The notes under the pieces: model-generated
What the model was told of the DNA's origin: nothing
Database searches by the model: none
Seen by the model: the letters and a program-made list of their open reading frames with translations, nothing else
Made by a program: the position numbers and the translations under genes
Part shown: piece by piece, positions 12,901 through 26,500 of the stretch
Layout: every line of letters begins with the position of its first letter
Numbering within the stretch: position 1 is the stretch's first letter
Source: Dasyornis broadbenti
Taxonomy: Eukaryota; Chordata; Aves; Passeriformes; Dasyornithidae
DNA: 64,000 nucleotides
NCBI GenBank assembly: GCA_013397935.1
Contig: VZRN01004253.1
Coordinates: 458,484-522,483, forward strand
Direction: 5' to 3'

Positions 12901-15900
12901 TAAGCCTCATATGGAAAAAATTATCTGGTGTCATTTTTGCCTCGAGTAATTTCTGACCTGTCTGAATTATGGATAATCTATTTGCATATCATTTTCCATA
13001 AGTCCCATTTGGGCAGATTCTCTACCTTGCATATGCTTTGAATATTCCTCTACTTTTCTCATTTTACTGTATAGAAGCAAATGAGAGTTGATATTCTCAA
13101 ATGTGTTGAGTAATTCTGCTGGTAAAATTGAAATGTTAGTCCATACCCCCAGTTTTCTAGCTGTCACTGTGTAGTTTGGGTCTGATCTTATGATTAACTC
13201 AGGGAGCTCTCTATCTAAATAGCATGCCCTATGGTAGGTAGGTGTATTTGCAGTGTGTTATCTTTTATTATCTACGCCTGCTTTAGTGGAACTTCCTTAA
13301 CAGTCACAGGCACTGCCCTGCTGGGCTCTTCTGAGCCCCTTATGTGTAGATGACAACTTGCAGAGAGAATGGCCCTTTCTGGACAGGGTTGTGGCTCACT
13401 GTAAGTGCTGCATGGATAAATTCCTCACCCCCACTGTCTGTTCTCTGGATTGCAGGCTTCAGTAATGGCTCGACGGTGAGGCACGGCTGGCCTTGTTCTG
13501 GTCTGTGGGAGCTCGGGGGGAGAATCTGAGTGCCAAAATACATCTTATTTAACATTATAGTTTTAATTGAGTTATAATCTCCAAAGACAAGAGGAGTGAA
13601 TCTGAATACTAAAGTGCAGATCTAGTGGATGTTACTAGACAAAAAAGCTGCAGATGTCCGAGTGGCATATGTAGTAATGACGCATTTTAAGGAGCCACTT
13701 ATTGAAAGTGTTATTTTAATTGCCTAAGGGTATGTAATGAGTTATAATATAAAAATGAGGAGTCTGTTTTTAATAAATCATCATATAGTTATCAGCAACT
13801 GTAAAGTAGGGGTTTTTTTACAATTATTTAGTTCTAAAAGCTCCCCAAAACTGGCACCCAAAAAGAATAATTTAATTACGATATTGGTGTTCTCAGAAAA
13901 TAGTAATAACTTCTGTTAAATCATGCTGACAGTACAGATAACACACCAGGTTGATATATTCATTAGTGCAGACCTGGTTGTAACTGACTCTGGGTCATAG
14001 GTGAAGATGAATTCTATGGTTACTGCCAGGGGACATTTATCTGCATTACAGTGCTTGCCTACAATTTCATTTAATTATACTTTCCTGCTTTCAGAGAAGT
14101 TCAAGATTGAAATGAGAAGGCAGCATTTATAGATACTTCTTGCATATGGGAAGTTACAGATACTGCCTTGCTTTATCAACTTTTTTATAGGTTTTTTGCT
14201 TCACGAGTCCTGTATTCTCTTTTCTGTAGGACACACAGAAATAACTTGATGTATGCACATAAGCATGCCCTTTTCTTTTGCTTCTATTTCCATTTCTCTT
14301 CCAAAACTGCATAAATGAGCATTGGCAAAGATCTAATAATCTAAAAAAAGAGAAAATTCTGAAAAATTTTGAATCATAATCTTAATGTTATGCCTTTGCA
14401 TTATGGAAGTTTGTAGTTGTGCAGGCTTACTCTGTTTTGTTTCAGAGATGACGTGCCCCAGAATCTCTTGGAATCCTCTGTTTTAGCCTTCACTTTCCTC
14501 TTGCTTGTTTTGCTTTTTCTGCCTCAGAATGAATTGGTGTCTGCTACTGTGCTGCCAAATGAGGCAGAGAATCTGATGGCAAAGAACATAGAAAACACTA
14601 GAGGTACTCAATGCCTTCTTTTTTACCTTGGTCTTTACTGATTAAGATTGGGCACTGAGCAATCCCAGCCCTCGAGATGAAAAAGGAAGTCTGGAACAAG
14701 GAAGACTTAGTCTTGGTGGAGGAGGATCAGATGAGGGAGCGCTTCGACAAACACACGCCCATGGGACTCAATGGGGTTCACCAAGTGCTGAGAGATCTGG
14801 CCAATGTTATTGCAACGTTCAGTAACCTTAGAAAGGTCAGGACAATCAGGGGGAAAGTTTGGAAAAAGTTTGGAAGAAATGTCATTCCCATCTGGAAAGA
14901 GGATCCAGGAAGCTGCAAGGCCAGTCATCCTTATCTTGTTTCTTGGGATGGTGATGGAGTAAATAATCTTTGCAAACATTACCAAACATGCAAAGTACAA
15001 GAACATTTTTGTGAGCAGTCCCCATGAATTTACAAAGGGATAATCACTCTGGATCAACCTGATTGCCTTTGATGATGACACGGCCAGCTCAGCGGATAGG
15101 GGGAGAGCATGGATGTTCTTTATCTCAACTTGGGCAAGGCATTCAACATCCTCCTGTAACATCCTCATAACCAAACTGGTGAAGTGCAGGCCAGTTAAGC
15201 AGACAGTGAGGTGGACTGAAATTAGGCTGAACTGCCAGGCTCAAAGGGTTATGGTCAGTGGCACAAAGTCTGGCTGGAGTCAGGTCACCAGCAATATCCC
15301 CCAGGGCTCATTAGTCTGTATTTGTTTTTTAAGATCATATGCTGGAGAAGAGCTTATATATCTTGACAGATTTAGTACTCTAAATATACTATTGGTCCTT
15401 TAAGTTTTATGATATTAAGGTTAATCTTGAAATTTATACTCAAATATTTTGACATTTTAAATTGAACATTTAAGCAGGCTTTTGCAGAGGAAGTTAGGAG
15501 TGTCACAAAGAAAAACGTCAGAGTACATTAAGTGTTCATGTTTCAACTCACTGTAAGTCACAAATATCCTCAGTTTTTTATTTTAGTTGTTATTATTTGC
15601 TTAATATCATTAATTTTAAGAGAAGGATTAGGGTGTTTATTTAGCCCTTACTACAGTGCAGATCAGAGAACAATTACCACTTTTTCCTTAACATTTATGT
15701 GCCTGCATGTTACTATCCAAACACTCTGCTTTGAATACTTAGCCCTGACTAGCAATGTGTATTGATCTGCTGCTTCAGCTCAAAACAGTCTGTTGGATGA
15801 TCTATTCCCACTAAATAAATAAAGATCTATCCGGACCACATTTCTCAGTGTTTCTTTTGATACCTACGCTCCTTAAACTGAAATGTGACAGTGGGAAAAG

Positions 15901-18900
15901 CCTAAGCTACTGCAGTGCAGAGAGGTTTCAAATATTCATCTTTATTACGTCCTTCTAAAGTTGAAGATAACTATGTCATTCATCAGAACTCTTCTCTTGC
16001 AAGAATTAAGATCTCAATAGCTCAGAGAGAACATTAGCAAGGAGTTTAGTGTCTCCACATCTTCTCTCCTTACTCCTACTGAAAAATAAATACATTTTCA
16101 AAGCATCTTGGCATGTGTTTTGGAAGGGCAGGCTTTTGTAATATGTCTTATTGACCCCAAACTGGAAGGCAGTGTTGAAACTTAAGTCCAAACGCCATAA
16201 AACTGTGAAATGCAGCTTTGCCTATTGTACTGAGACTTTAATTCTACATGAAATATAAGATTCAGTGCCCACCTAAGGCTTTATATGGACAATAGTAATG
16301 ATAGCAGAGGAAGCATTAATTATTTGAGTATAATAATTTTTCAGTTTACTTTCTAGTGTTCCTTATCTTCATGTTTCTTTTCAACATTTCTCTCTGAAAG
16401 ACTAACTGCTAATAGTATGAAAAAATAAGAGTCAGGAAAAACCCTTAAAAAGCTGCTAGAGTATTGGAATATTATAATTAAAATACTGTAGTTGCTAAAC
16501 AGTAGAAAATCTTGCAGATTGGGGAATTAAATTGTCTCCTGAGAAGCTGTATGCCTCTTCCTTATTAATTATTACTCTTTCCATGGTAAAAGAGATAAAT
16601 TATGTTTTTGGAAATAGGGAATTGTCTTCAACGTATCTCAGGAAGATTTTGAAAAGAATAGATAATTCTATATTTAATATAAATTTTTTAGTGAATGTGA
16701 CAGGCAGTAAATATGAGCAATACGTAAACAGTCAATCTATGTGTCAGATTCAAGACTATCCCCAGATCAGATGCATCTTCATTTTTCTGGGAAAATCTGC
16801 TTAAGAGGGAAGAGAAATTCTAATATAGGTGTGTCTGGCAATCTTGGGCATAGTGGCATCTCTCAAGACTCTTACTTTCAATTAGGAAAGTTTTGTGTTT
16901 AACGCATTTTATTCACTTCACTGCTAGTGAGCTTGGGGCTTTAGTTGTTTTTAATTTTGTATTTTCTAGTTTTGATGTCAATTCAGCATGGCATATAAGT
17001 TAAAATATTGAGGGAGGAGATATTTTAGTGAATTATTACATATCTTCAAAAAATTGTATGAGAATTAAGTAGAATTCTTGTTTTAAAACTGATTCTCTAG
17101 AACTTTTATTTAAAGTGTGTTTCTGGCATAGCAGTTAAGAAGTACATTCTTTTTCTTTCCTATGTTTTCATGAATTTTTCTTTCTCTGCGCTCTCTCCTT
17201 TCTTTCCCCAGTTCTTAAGAAGGGTATTTTGATTTTTGCTTCTCAATTTAATAGTTCTCAGAGAATACTGAGAAACAAGAGTTAAAGGATACTTTTTATC
17301 TTTAAAGAGTGGAAAGGAAGAATCTTTTTTTTTTTTCTGTAATTTCACGTAAGATTTTTTTCAGTTAGAATCACTGCAAAACAGTTTACTCTAAAATAAT
17401 GGATCTTGCTTTTTACACAGTTAATAAAAAACTGAATTAGAGAAGAGGAAAAGACAATGTAATGAACTGCTATCATGATTATGAGAAGCCTGACTTCCAA
17501 AAACGAGAACATTGTCCTTGAGTGATAAATCCTGGAAAATATTTCCTGAAATATAAATTAGGAAAGTTTTAAACAATTTTTCTGTCTTATGTTTCATGAT
17601 CTGTACAGCAGAGCATAAGAATGAAACATAATATGTAAATGTAAAGTCTAATAAGTAGGCTCTTCAGTCCTGCTTGCCATCCTTTGTTGATTAGAATACT
17701 CCATGTTTGTTCCCTATAGATGAAAAAGAGAAAAAAAATATTTTCTGAATGTCAAGTCCTTGTGCCATTGAGAAATAAGCAGAAGTCCGTGTTTCATTTA
17801 ACTTTTTAGATTTTGGAGTAGTATAAAAAATTGTTTTGTACAATTCACACGGTCTGGCATTATGCGGCGTCAGGGAAATAAACGTGTGAAGAAGAGTAAT
17901 CCTAGGAGTTCTATATTAAAAATATTCAGAGGGTTCATATTTGAAAACCTGTTAAAAAGATCTTGAAAAAAGAAAATAAAGCCTAAACTCTTAGGCCTAC
18001 ATATATTTTTGTGTATGTTTGTGTGTACATATATGCATACGTATATATACATATGTGTTTGTAGACAGGCTTATATAAAAAAATTGCATTTATGTATATA
18101 AATGTATGCTGGCTTTTAAAAACCTAATTTTCTAAAGAGAAATAATCAGAATCAATCTTTTTGTTTCCTTACTTGCAATACACTGTGAGATATCTAAACA
18201 GCAATTCTGCTTTCAGCCAAACAAGGAGCTTGGCAGTGTTTGTATGTTAATTGGAATAAATAAGCATTCTGATTGTTTGTGTAATTAATGCTACTTCTGC
18301 AGTGCATGCCAAATATATAGATTGAGTGTGAAATAGCTGAGGATTTAGTAATATGACTTCAGGTATTTTGTGAGGGGAAAACATATTTCAGACTATGAAG
18401 TTTGAGAAAGATTCTGTTAATTTTAGTAGGTATCAAACAATAAATTTCATTGAGAACAGTATACAACTTTTTTTTTTTTTACTAAATAACAAAACACAGG
18501 CATTATAATATTCATTGTAAAGCCAGTATAGAAGCCAGCAATGCTGTAGTGCATTGCTGTGATTTGTTGCATTTTAAATCAAAATGTTCTATAAGTGAAA
18601 TGCCATGATGTGAGGTCCCACCCTTAAGGAGAATGGAGCACCTAAGATTCATAAATACACGATTGAAAGGAATGACAAAAGTCAGGGTCTGCATAACCTC
18701 ACAAAGTTTTAGTAGCAAATGACACACTTGGCATGGAAATTTATATGTTAGTCTCTGACCTACTATATAAGGGTGTGACAGTGGGTTTTGGATAAAGGGG
18801 TGAGATGAGAAGAAAGAGAGAGAAGAAGAAATGAATGGGAGAGACCAAGAGACGACCAGTTCTGGTTCCAGCACTGGCTCAGCTGATGGGATGTCCAGGG

Positions 18901-21900
18901 TCCCGAGGGGGCCACTAGGGCTTGGTGGGGCTTCCCCACCCTGGTGATGGAAGTTTTCTGAAGACCATCAGAATGGACGCCAATGTAAGGCAATGCTGCT
19001 CTTACGTGATGCATAAAACCCTCAGAAATTTGTCAATCTAAGATATTGTTTAGGATAATAATCAGTGAAAATAAAACATAACTGTGTAGAGAGTGAAAGA
19101 ATATTGGAGGTTTTTTTTTTAGGAGCAGAAAGATGAATGTGCATGCCTCAGGGTAAAAACATTCTGCAACAGATGGGAATAAATGAGACATATCCCCAGT
19201 GTCTCTGGTTTTTTTATTGTCCCATGTGGTGCTTCTTGAGCTTTTCTGCTTAGAATTATGAATTGACAGTGGTACTAAGTTGATCTGTCAGTGATATTTC
19301 AAGAGTTCTTAGAAGAATAATTATCAGTTTTGATGAGCAAGAGTTGTAGCATCCTGCCTGAAGTAGGAACTGTAATTTTTCTTTCATCTCTGCTAAAATT
19401 AGACTTGTTTTCCCTGTTAAGATAAATGTAGCCACACATGCTGTATGTTCTGAAGGCAGATATGTTATCAGTCCGTTAATCTTAAATAAATTTTAAATAA
19501 CAAATAATAACATTTTCAAAAAAATATTCAAAGGCATATTTCCTCTCATCTTATGCTCTAGATTGTATACTTCAATACCATCATTTCAAAGCTTGTCCTG
19601 GTTCTAATGTTAGCATGTACAGGAAAGGTTATTGCTACATGTTTCTTCTGTAAATGTTTGTATTATTCAGTGCCAGATTTAAACTACTGAAACAGGACTA
19701 TAGGTATTATTACAGCTATAGATTAGTTCCACCTGCAGAGATTTTCCGATTCCAGAGTAAGAATTTGCTGTACAATGATATAAACCATTGTTACTGCGCT
19801 AGTTTACATTGAAAGGACGTACTGGGGTATTTTAAAGGTCTATATAGATCAGTGTTCTACCTTCAACAGAAGTTGCTTAGAGAGGAGTAGTAGTGCAAAT
19901 GTTCAGAAATGCTTTATATATACACTGAGACTTCCTGATTTGGAATTCAAGACTCCCTCAGATGGAAGTGGCACTCCTGTAATGCTGTACTAGATTTCCA
20001 TTCTGTGAATTTAATTGTATTTTCAACCTGTGCAGATTTGTAATATCACAATATTCTGAAGCAGTAAGTAATTTAAAAATCTCTCTTCTGTGTAAAATAT
20101 TTTGGGTTTGCTGCTTAATACTGTAACTGGGTTCTTCTTTTGCTGACAAATTTATGTATTCCACTAAGCTGTTTAACAACATCTAGTTCCTACTCTTGAT
20201 GTCATGCCTACTTATATAGACTGCTCTCACATCACCATTCAATTGCTACTCTTAGTAACATGGTCTAATTTACTTATAAATTTTAAAAAGCACCGTTTAA
20301 TTTTAATCACAAATGCCATCAGTTTCAAGATTTTTATGTGAACATATTTGGTTTATTTGAAAACTCCAGTACAATACAGCCTAGCTCTGTATATTTTTTC
20401 CTCCGTTTTTTGGTAACTTGGAATTTGAAAAAATTGCTTGTGGCTGTGTAACAGAAGATTTAGCATTGGTATCTCTTGTGCCTCCTTAGATATAAGGATT
20501 TTTCAAGTGATGGCAAGAATTTAAATTTTTTATTATTTGTGAAAACAGCAGAACAAACTTCACAAGAAATACTGTACTTTATTTAGACATTTATTGCTGT
20601 TCTTAATTTTTTTATATAAAATAGCTCTGAAACTTAGTTGTTTAAACTAAATCTGATCCTTTAAGGGTTTTAATCCTTGGTATAAGACCTTTTTTTTTTT
20701 TTTTTTTTTAATTCTACATGGTCTTCTTATCCAGATAATTCCAATACATCATACTTCTGCTTATCCAGATGATGGATGAGTTAAGCAAAGTGAAACATGA
20801 AAAACCCCCACATTAAATCCTAGAAATGGAGAGTGAGACCAGAAATAATCTGCTTATTTTCATGTAAAAAGGCTAAACTGAATATATCTGTAGTGTACTG
20901 GTCAGGTGTTTGCCTAGGCAGTTACAAAAATCTCTGAAAAAGGAGATGCCACAACTCACTTTAGGCAATATCTGCCAGAATTTCCCACTCATTTCCATTT
21001 GAAAGAGTTTCCTATTATCTAACATAAACTCTAGCAGGGGAAATTTTGGGTTAAGTCCATCCTTTTTCTTTTAAAATATGGCATGTAATGAATCTTCTTT
21101 GCTTTTCTAGTAACGTTATACATATGTGCAGACAGTTATCTTCTGCTTCAGTTTCTCCCCCACTTCTTGGCAAAACATATCCATTCTTTCAGTCTTTCAG
21201 TGCACTCAGCTTGGGGTTTTTTGTTGTAAACCCTTTTAGTTGCTCCTTCTCTTGGAGTTTGATGCCCATTGCTGAGTTTTGTACCAGGTGAGACTTTACG
21301 AGAGTGAACAGAAGTGAAAAGATCAGTCTACATGCTTGCTTAAGATGCAACTCTCCTGTTAATGCATCCTAGCAAAATATTTGCTTTTTATCCAGCACTA
21401 TGAGATTTAGTACTTTCTCTAGATTCTTTTCTGCAGAAATTCTATCCAATTTTCCATCTAGAACTTGTGTAATGAATTATTCTTAATTAATTGCAGTACG
21501 CTGCAAGCATCATTATTGGATTTCATCCCATTTGTTTCAGATCATTACTCCAGTTGTTCAAGAGCTGAAATTATAGTCCTTTCCTCATGAATACTTGCAA
21601 CCAATTTTTCTTCCCAAAGCAAAGTTGTATATTATCTCCAGATGGGAGTAAGATAATTTTGTGCAATTTTTTGAAATTGCATATGAAAATATTGGAAACT
21701 ATACAATCTGGGAATTTTTTTTTTTTTTTTTGTTTTTGTGGACTGCTGATTGTAGTTAGGATTGCTGTTTTTCAATGAAGTTTGTGCTTCTTCTGATAAT
21801 ATCTTTTTCCTAGACTACATTTTCATTGCTTCTCTGTGACAGAGAATGTAATCAAAATCTTGCTGAAGTTAAAATGTGTAGTATTTTTCCTTGGTCCATT

Positions 21901-23507
21901 GTATAATTTACATGTCAAAGAAATAAGCAAAATTTGACCTAGAGGAGTTTATGGTAACTGTTGCTTGGTATTCTGCCAACAAATAAGTGGTTTGTCATTT
22001 TTGTGTAGAATTGTTGTAGGTATTCATTTGATTATCTCCACTTGGAAAAAATGTTCCATATCCCACAAAAAAATCTTGAGGCTTTAAATCTAATCACAAA
22101 TAAATGTTTAATTTTATTTCTGTTACTTTTTCTTGTGGAAAATAGATTATGGCAAAAAAAAAAAAACCACACTGCGAAACCTTGTAGACTTTCTATTGAT
22201 TCATCTGGTTAAGAACATCAACTTTTAAAAAACTCAGTGGATCTGGACTTATTTTAAAACAAATTAAAAAAAAAAAAAAAGATGGTAAATAATTAGAGTG
22301 CCATGGCAAAACTTTGCTGCTTCTATGTAGAAATGCTTCATGAACGAAGCAAGCAGTGTCTTCAAGACACAAGTCTTCTTGTGACTGGTTTAACCTGGCA
22401 CATTTATGATGAGAACAATGCTGTTATGCTCGGTTGCTACATGCGTGCAACATGATACCATTACAAGTTAATAAAAACCTGAGTATTTACCATTTAAAGT
22501 AAATATAGTCAAGAATTAAGTTGAATTGAGTATGAATGTTACTTACTTTAGTGCTGAGTGGACTCAATGCCTGAAACAGAACTACTCTCATTTTGAATCC
22601 CTTACAGAGGCCTTTTGAAGTATATTTTTAGATTTCCATAACCGTAGCAAATGCTTGAGTGCATTCATAAGTGGCTGCACATCCTCTGCAAGCTAATCCT
22701 GCTTAGTTATTTTGTTTACAAAGTATTTTCACATATTTTCATGGGTGAGACTGAGCACAAAACACCCTGTGGTGGGGTCAGGATCCTGGGTTTGTTGTAG
22801 AACCAGCTCTTGCCCTGTTTGATAATTTCACGCATCCAGTTGCTTCCCACAACAAACACTTTGTTCACAAGGTTTCAAATTTCCTCTGTGCCAGGGAGGC
22901 CACTGGAACATTAGGGAAAAGTCGTGTCAATTCCTGCTCTGCTGCTGCTCATAGACTCCAATCTCATGTCAGTCCAAAGTCTCTGCACTTCCCTTGGCAT
23001 TTGTCTCTATGCCTATGAAGATTTTCTGAATCTTCTCCCACTTCAAAAATCATTCCTCCAATTAGGAATTCTTTCCACCTTCTTTCCAGTTCCATGTAGT
23101 CCCTTCAGGACCACTGACTCTTTTTGGGAATGCTTCTCTTTTTCCTCTTCTTTTCATAACTCCAAGTCCCCAGTTTTCCCGATCTCATTAGTCAATATGC
23201 AGAGCACAGTTCATTATCAGCCTAACTGGGGCTTCTGCCTCACTCCTTTTCTTTAATGGGAGAGTTTAGAATGTGCCATTTTAGTCTTCGTGTTATCAAA
23301 ATTTGCAGCCAGCCCTTTTGGGATGCAGCTAGCAATTAGCAGGAATCTTTCTCAACTCAGAAGTTACAATTTGGACAGTTTTCTCTCCCCCTGCCCCCAA
23401 TCACACAGAGTTGTTTCCTCCCTCTTAGCATTCATGTTTGAAGCTATTTTTGGCCAGGTTTTTATCATGGCGTTGGCTGAAAATCTTTGTCTTAAAGCTC
23501 CACTAGT

Positions 23508-23545
<38 letters not shown>

Positions 23546-26500
23546 GCAAGAAAAGCCAATATAAATGAAATTCAATATATCTACATGCTTAGAGGTATCC
23601 TGAGTAATAATTCTGATTTCCATTGTTCCTACTAAAATTGAGTAATTCTGTTTAAAAACTTAATTACTGTAGAATGGTTAGCTGGCAGATGTTCTGCTAG
23701 ATTTGATGTAATTAGGAAAAATGCATTATGTTTTCTGACTAATTTATTCACAAACCTTTGAGTTAAGTAGGTTGACTGATAGTAGAAGGATTAACTGAAG
23801 AACAACAAAAATGCTTATAGAAATATTTAATTAGTTAAGATGGGAAAATATTTCACGTAATGGCTTTTTTTCTTTATTCTCCCATTTACATAGACTATAA
23901 AGCTATAGTTCAAAAAATGGTTTTTAAAAATTAGTCCTACTGTGTTTCATTTCCACTGGCACATTTATGTGGCTGCATGGGTAAACTGGATTGGGTGATC
24001 CAGATTAAACAGTAAAGAAATTTTTCACTCTTTCTTTTTAAGCCAGCTTTGTTCCCCAGCTACTTTGTTGGCACATAGACAATTCTACCAGCATGAAAGC
24101 AAGGATTAGTGAAAATACAACAAATTACAAAAGTGCTGTGTGTGGAGTCCCTGGCCATGGCAGGGGGTTTGGGATTTGGTGATCTTTAATGTCCCTTCCA
24201 ACCCGAACCATTCTGTGATTCTGTGATGCAGGCACAACTGCTATTGCTTAAATGTGCTCAAGGAATGTTCCCACCAGAAGACTAAAGCAGCAAATGGTAT
24301 ATTTCAAGTAAATTTTAAAGTAGGATAAAAGATAAAGTTACTTTTTTTGATCAAAGCATATGGTTTAATGGGTTTCCATCACCAGGCTGAGCAAATCAAT
24401 CTAGATTACTAACCAGAAGAATAATTCAATATTGGAACTAATAAAGCAGAAATAGTTAATCTTAAAAAGTTAAAAATAAAAATTTGAAAATGACGATTTA
24501 TTAGAAATATTGATATTGTGTGCTGAGAGTCAGTCTGTACTGTACTAATAAAAAAAAAGATAGTTTATTGATTTTTACACATTCCAACTATGATCAATAA
24601 AATGATGAATTTATGTTAGAAAGATGGACTTTTGAGGAAGAAAGTAAGCTTTCAAAAATGTATTTTGCTATTTTTAAAGTATTTGTTTTTGCAGTGACTG
24701 CATGAAATATTTTTTAAATAAATGCAAGCAGATTATCAAGCAGATGGGATGAAATGAATGTCTCTTACTGGAGATGTTTGTAAAATGAACGTCTGAGTTG
24801 CAGTAAAATTAATACTGCTGCAATTGTGATGTTTAGGCCGATATTTACTATAATCTCTTCCTGTCACAGATCACACAAATATGTTACATATCCTGTCAGA
24901 CCCCATCTTTGGTAGCTTCTAGTATGGAGTTTTCAAGAGCTGGAAGTTGAATTTTCTGCTTGAATAAGTTCTTTCAGTTAAACAATAAGGAAAAAAAAAT
25001 TTTACCACAGTGACATTAATGCGTGTGTTAATTTTGATTTGCAAACTTAAAGAAAATTAAATATTCATTCAAATACTCTTTTGAATACTGGTTTTAAATT
25101 TTTTTTGAAAATATTTTAAATGAATATTTAGAATAGTCTTATGTAAACTGATTCACAGCATGAAGAGGTAAAAATAAAGAGATTTTGGGCCAAGCCTAAA
25201 TATCACCACACTGAAGCAGTAGCAAACGAAAATCACTACCAACGTCACAGAGTTAAACTCAGATGAATTTACACACCTTTGTTTCAGAGCTTGTGCAGCA
25301 TCTGCTCCTGTTTATTTCTTACTAAAGCTGGATGAACATGCTGAAGTATCTGCAAGCAGATCTGAACTGATGAACATTTAATGTTCTTCTGGTGCTGAGT
25401 CAACTGTAGTCTATAAATATCTGTCCTTTTTCTGAATAATGACAGATAAATTTTGCGTAGGATCTGGTACAGGATTTTGTTGTAGGTTTAACTAAGTTTT
25501 TAAAGTGTAATAGTGAAATGAAACCTATCTAATTTTTCCCATATGAGAAAGCTTGATCCCAGTTTACCTGAAAACCTTGCCAGCGGCTGAAATCCAAAGT
25601 GTTTCCTGACTTTGGGAGTTTGGATGTGAGACGATACATGTTAAATATTTAAGATATGAGTGCTTCAAATAGCAAATGATAAATAAACTGCATTCAATTG
25701 CTTAATAATCAGTTTTATTTTAATAAAAGCATTAGAAATAAAAAAACATCATGAAACCTTATGAGGCATTGGGCCTTACAATAGTTATAGAGCTGATGTT
25801 TAGTGCTGCAACAATTAAGCTGTTAGCTCTCATTTATATTGCACTTATGCCAAATAATTTGACCTTAAAGAAAATCAATAACCTTTTCCTTTTTGTGTCT
25901 TAAGCATTTCAATTTTAAAGGATTTCTGATTATTTTCATGAGTTTCAGTAGCCCTATTAATGTTAGGTCTATAAAAATGAAAAATTTACATATTTAGGTT
26001 CCTAATCTATAAGGTTCAGTTTAGCTTATTTGCTTTCCATTCTGCTGTGATGAAAACTCTTACATGCTGCAGCAGAGTGAATTATAGTTACAATATTCTA
26101 GGTGAGATTTTTCATGTTTTCAGCAACAGCTCTGGAATAGAAATATGCCTGTGAAATTGTACATGTGAATGGATGTTTCCTTTTTCTGTTCCTTCCTCTC
26201 CTCAGTGATTTCTAATAGTTTTCATATCTATCTAGAACAAAATAGGTATCTTGGGGAGAAGAGAGTCTCATGAATCTTCCTTTGTGTTTTAATCAGGTGG
26301 AATACCACCCATGAGATGGATAGTGAATTTCGACCAAGATCTTCTGGATGGTCTGGTATTGGCAGCACAGGTGGCAGCTTATTGTCCGTATTTGGTAAGG
26401 CTTTTTTTAAAATTATGTGCAAGTTTTTTACAATTTATTAATGTCAGTGGGTTTGTTCAGGCTTATTTTCCTTTGCAATGTTGAGGAGTGCATTCAGTGC

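Larger units (their letters stand above)
12160..26296 (+). other. CFAP47 intron 6 (14.1 kb)
   Basis: The longest intron in the window, splitting the CH-domain coding region after its first helix. It holds a sense CR1 fragment at 14680-15315, a sense CR1 3' tail at 24143-24228, a TA/TG/CA-rich tract near 18.0 kb, long T and A runs, and two GC-richer unassigned blocks (13270-13530 and 18600-19010). The remainder is AT-rich with no exon I can support. The phase of exons 6 and 7 matches without any exon between them. Confidence 0.8.

Noticed and set aside
14707..15174. 155-codon minus-strand open frame, the longest in the window
   Set aside because: It is antisense to the CR1 reverse-transcriptase fragment at 14680-15315 and is a shadow of that repeat, not a gene.
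18609..18703. Inverted pair tgtgagg...cctcaca, considered as ends of a small DNA transposon
   Set aside because: The flanking bases do not form a target-site duplication, and 7 bp inverted pairs 95 bp apart occur by chance in sequence of this length.
23364..23549. Lysine-run open frame on the minus strand
   Set aside because: It is created by the 35 nt T homopolymer and is not coding.
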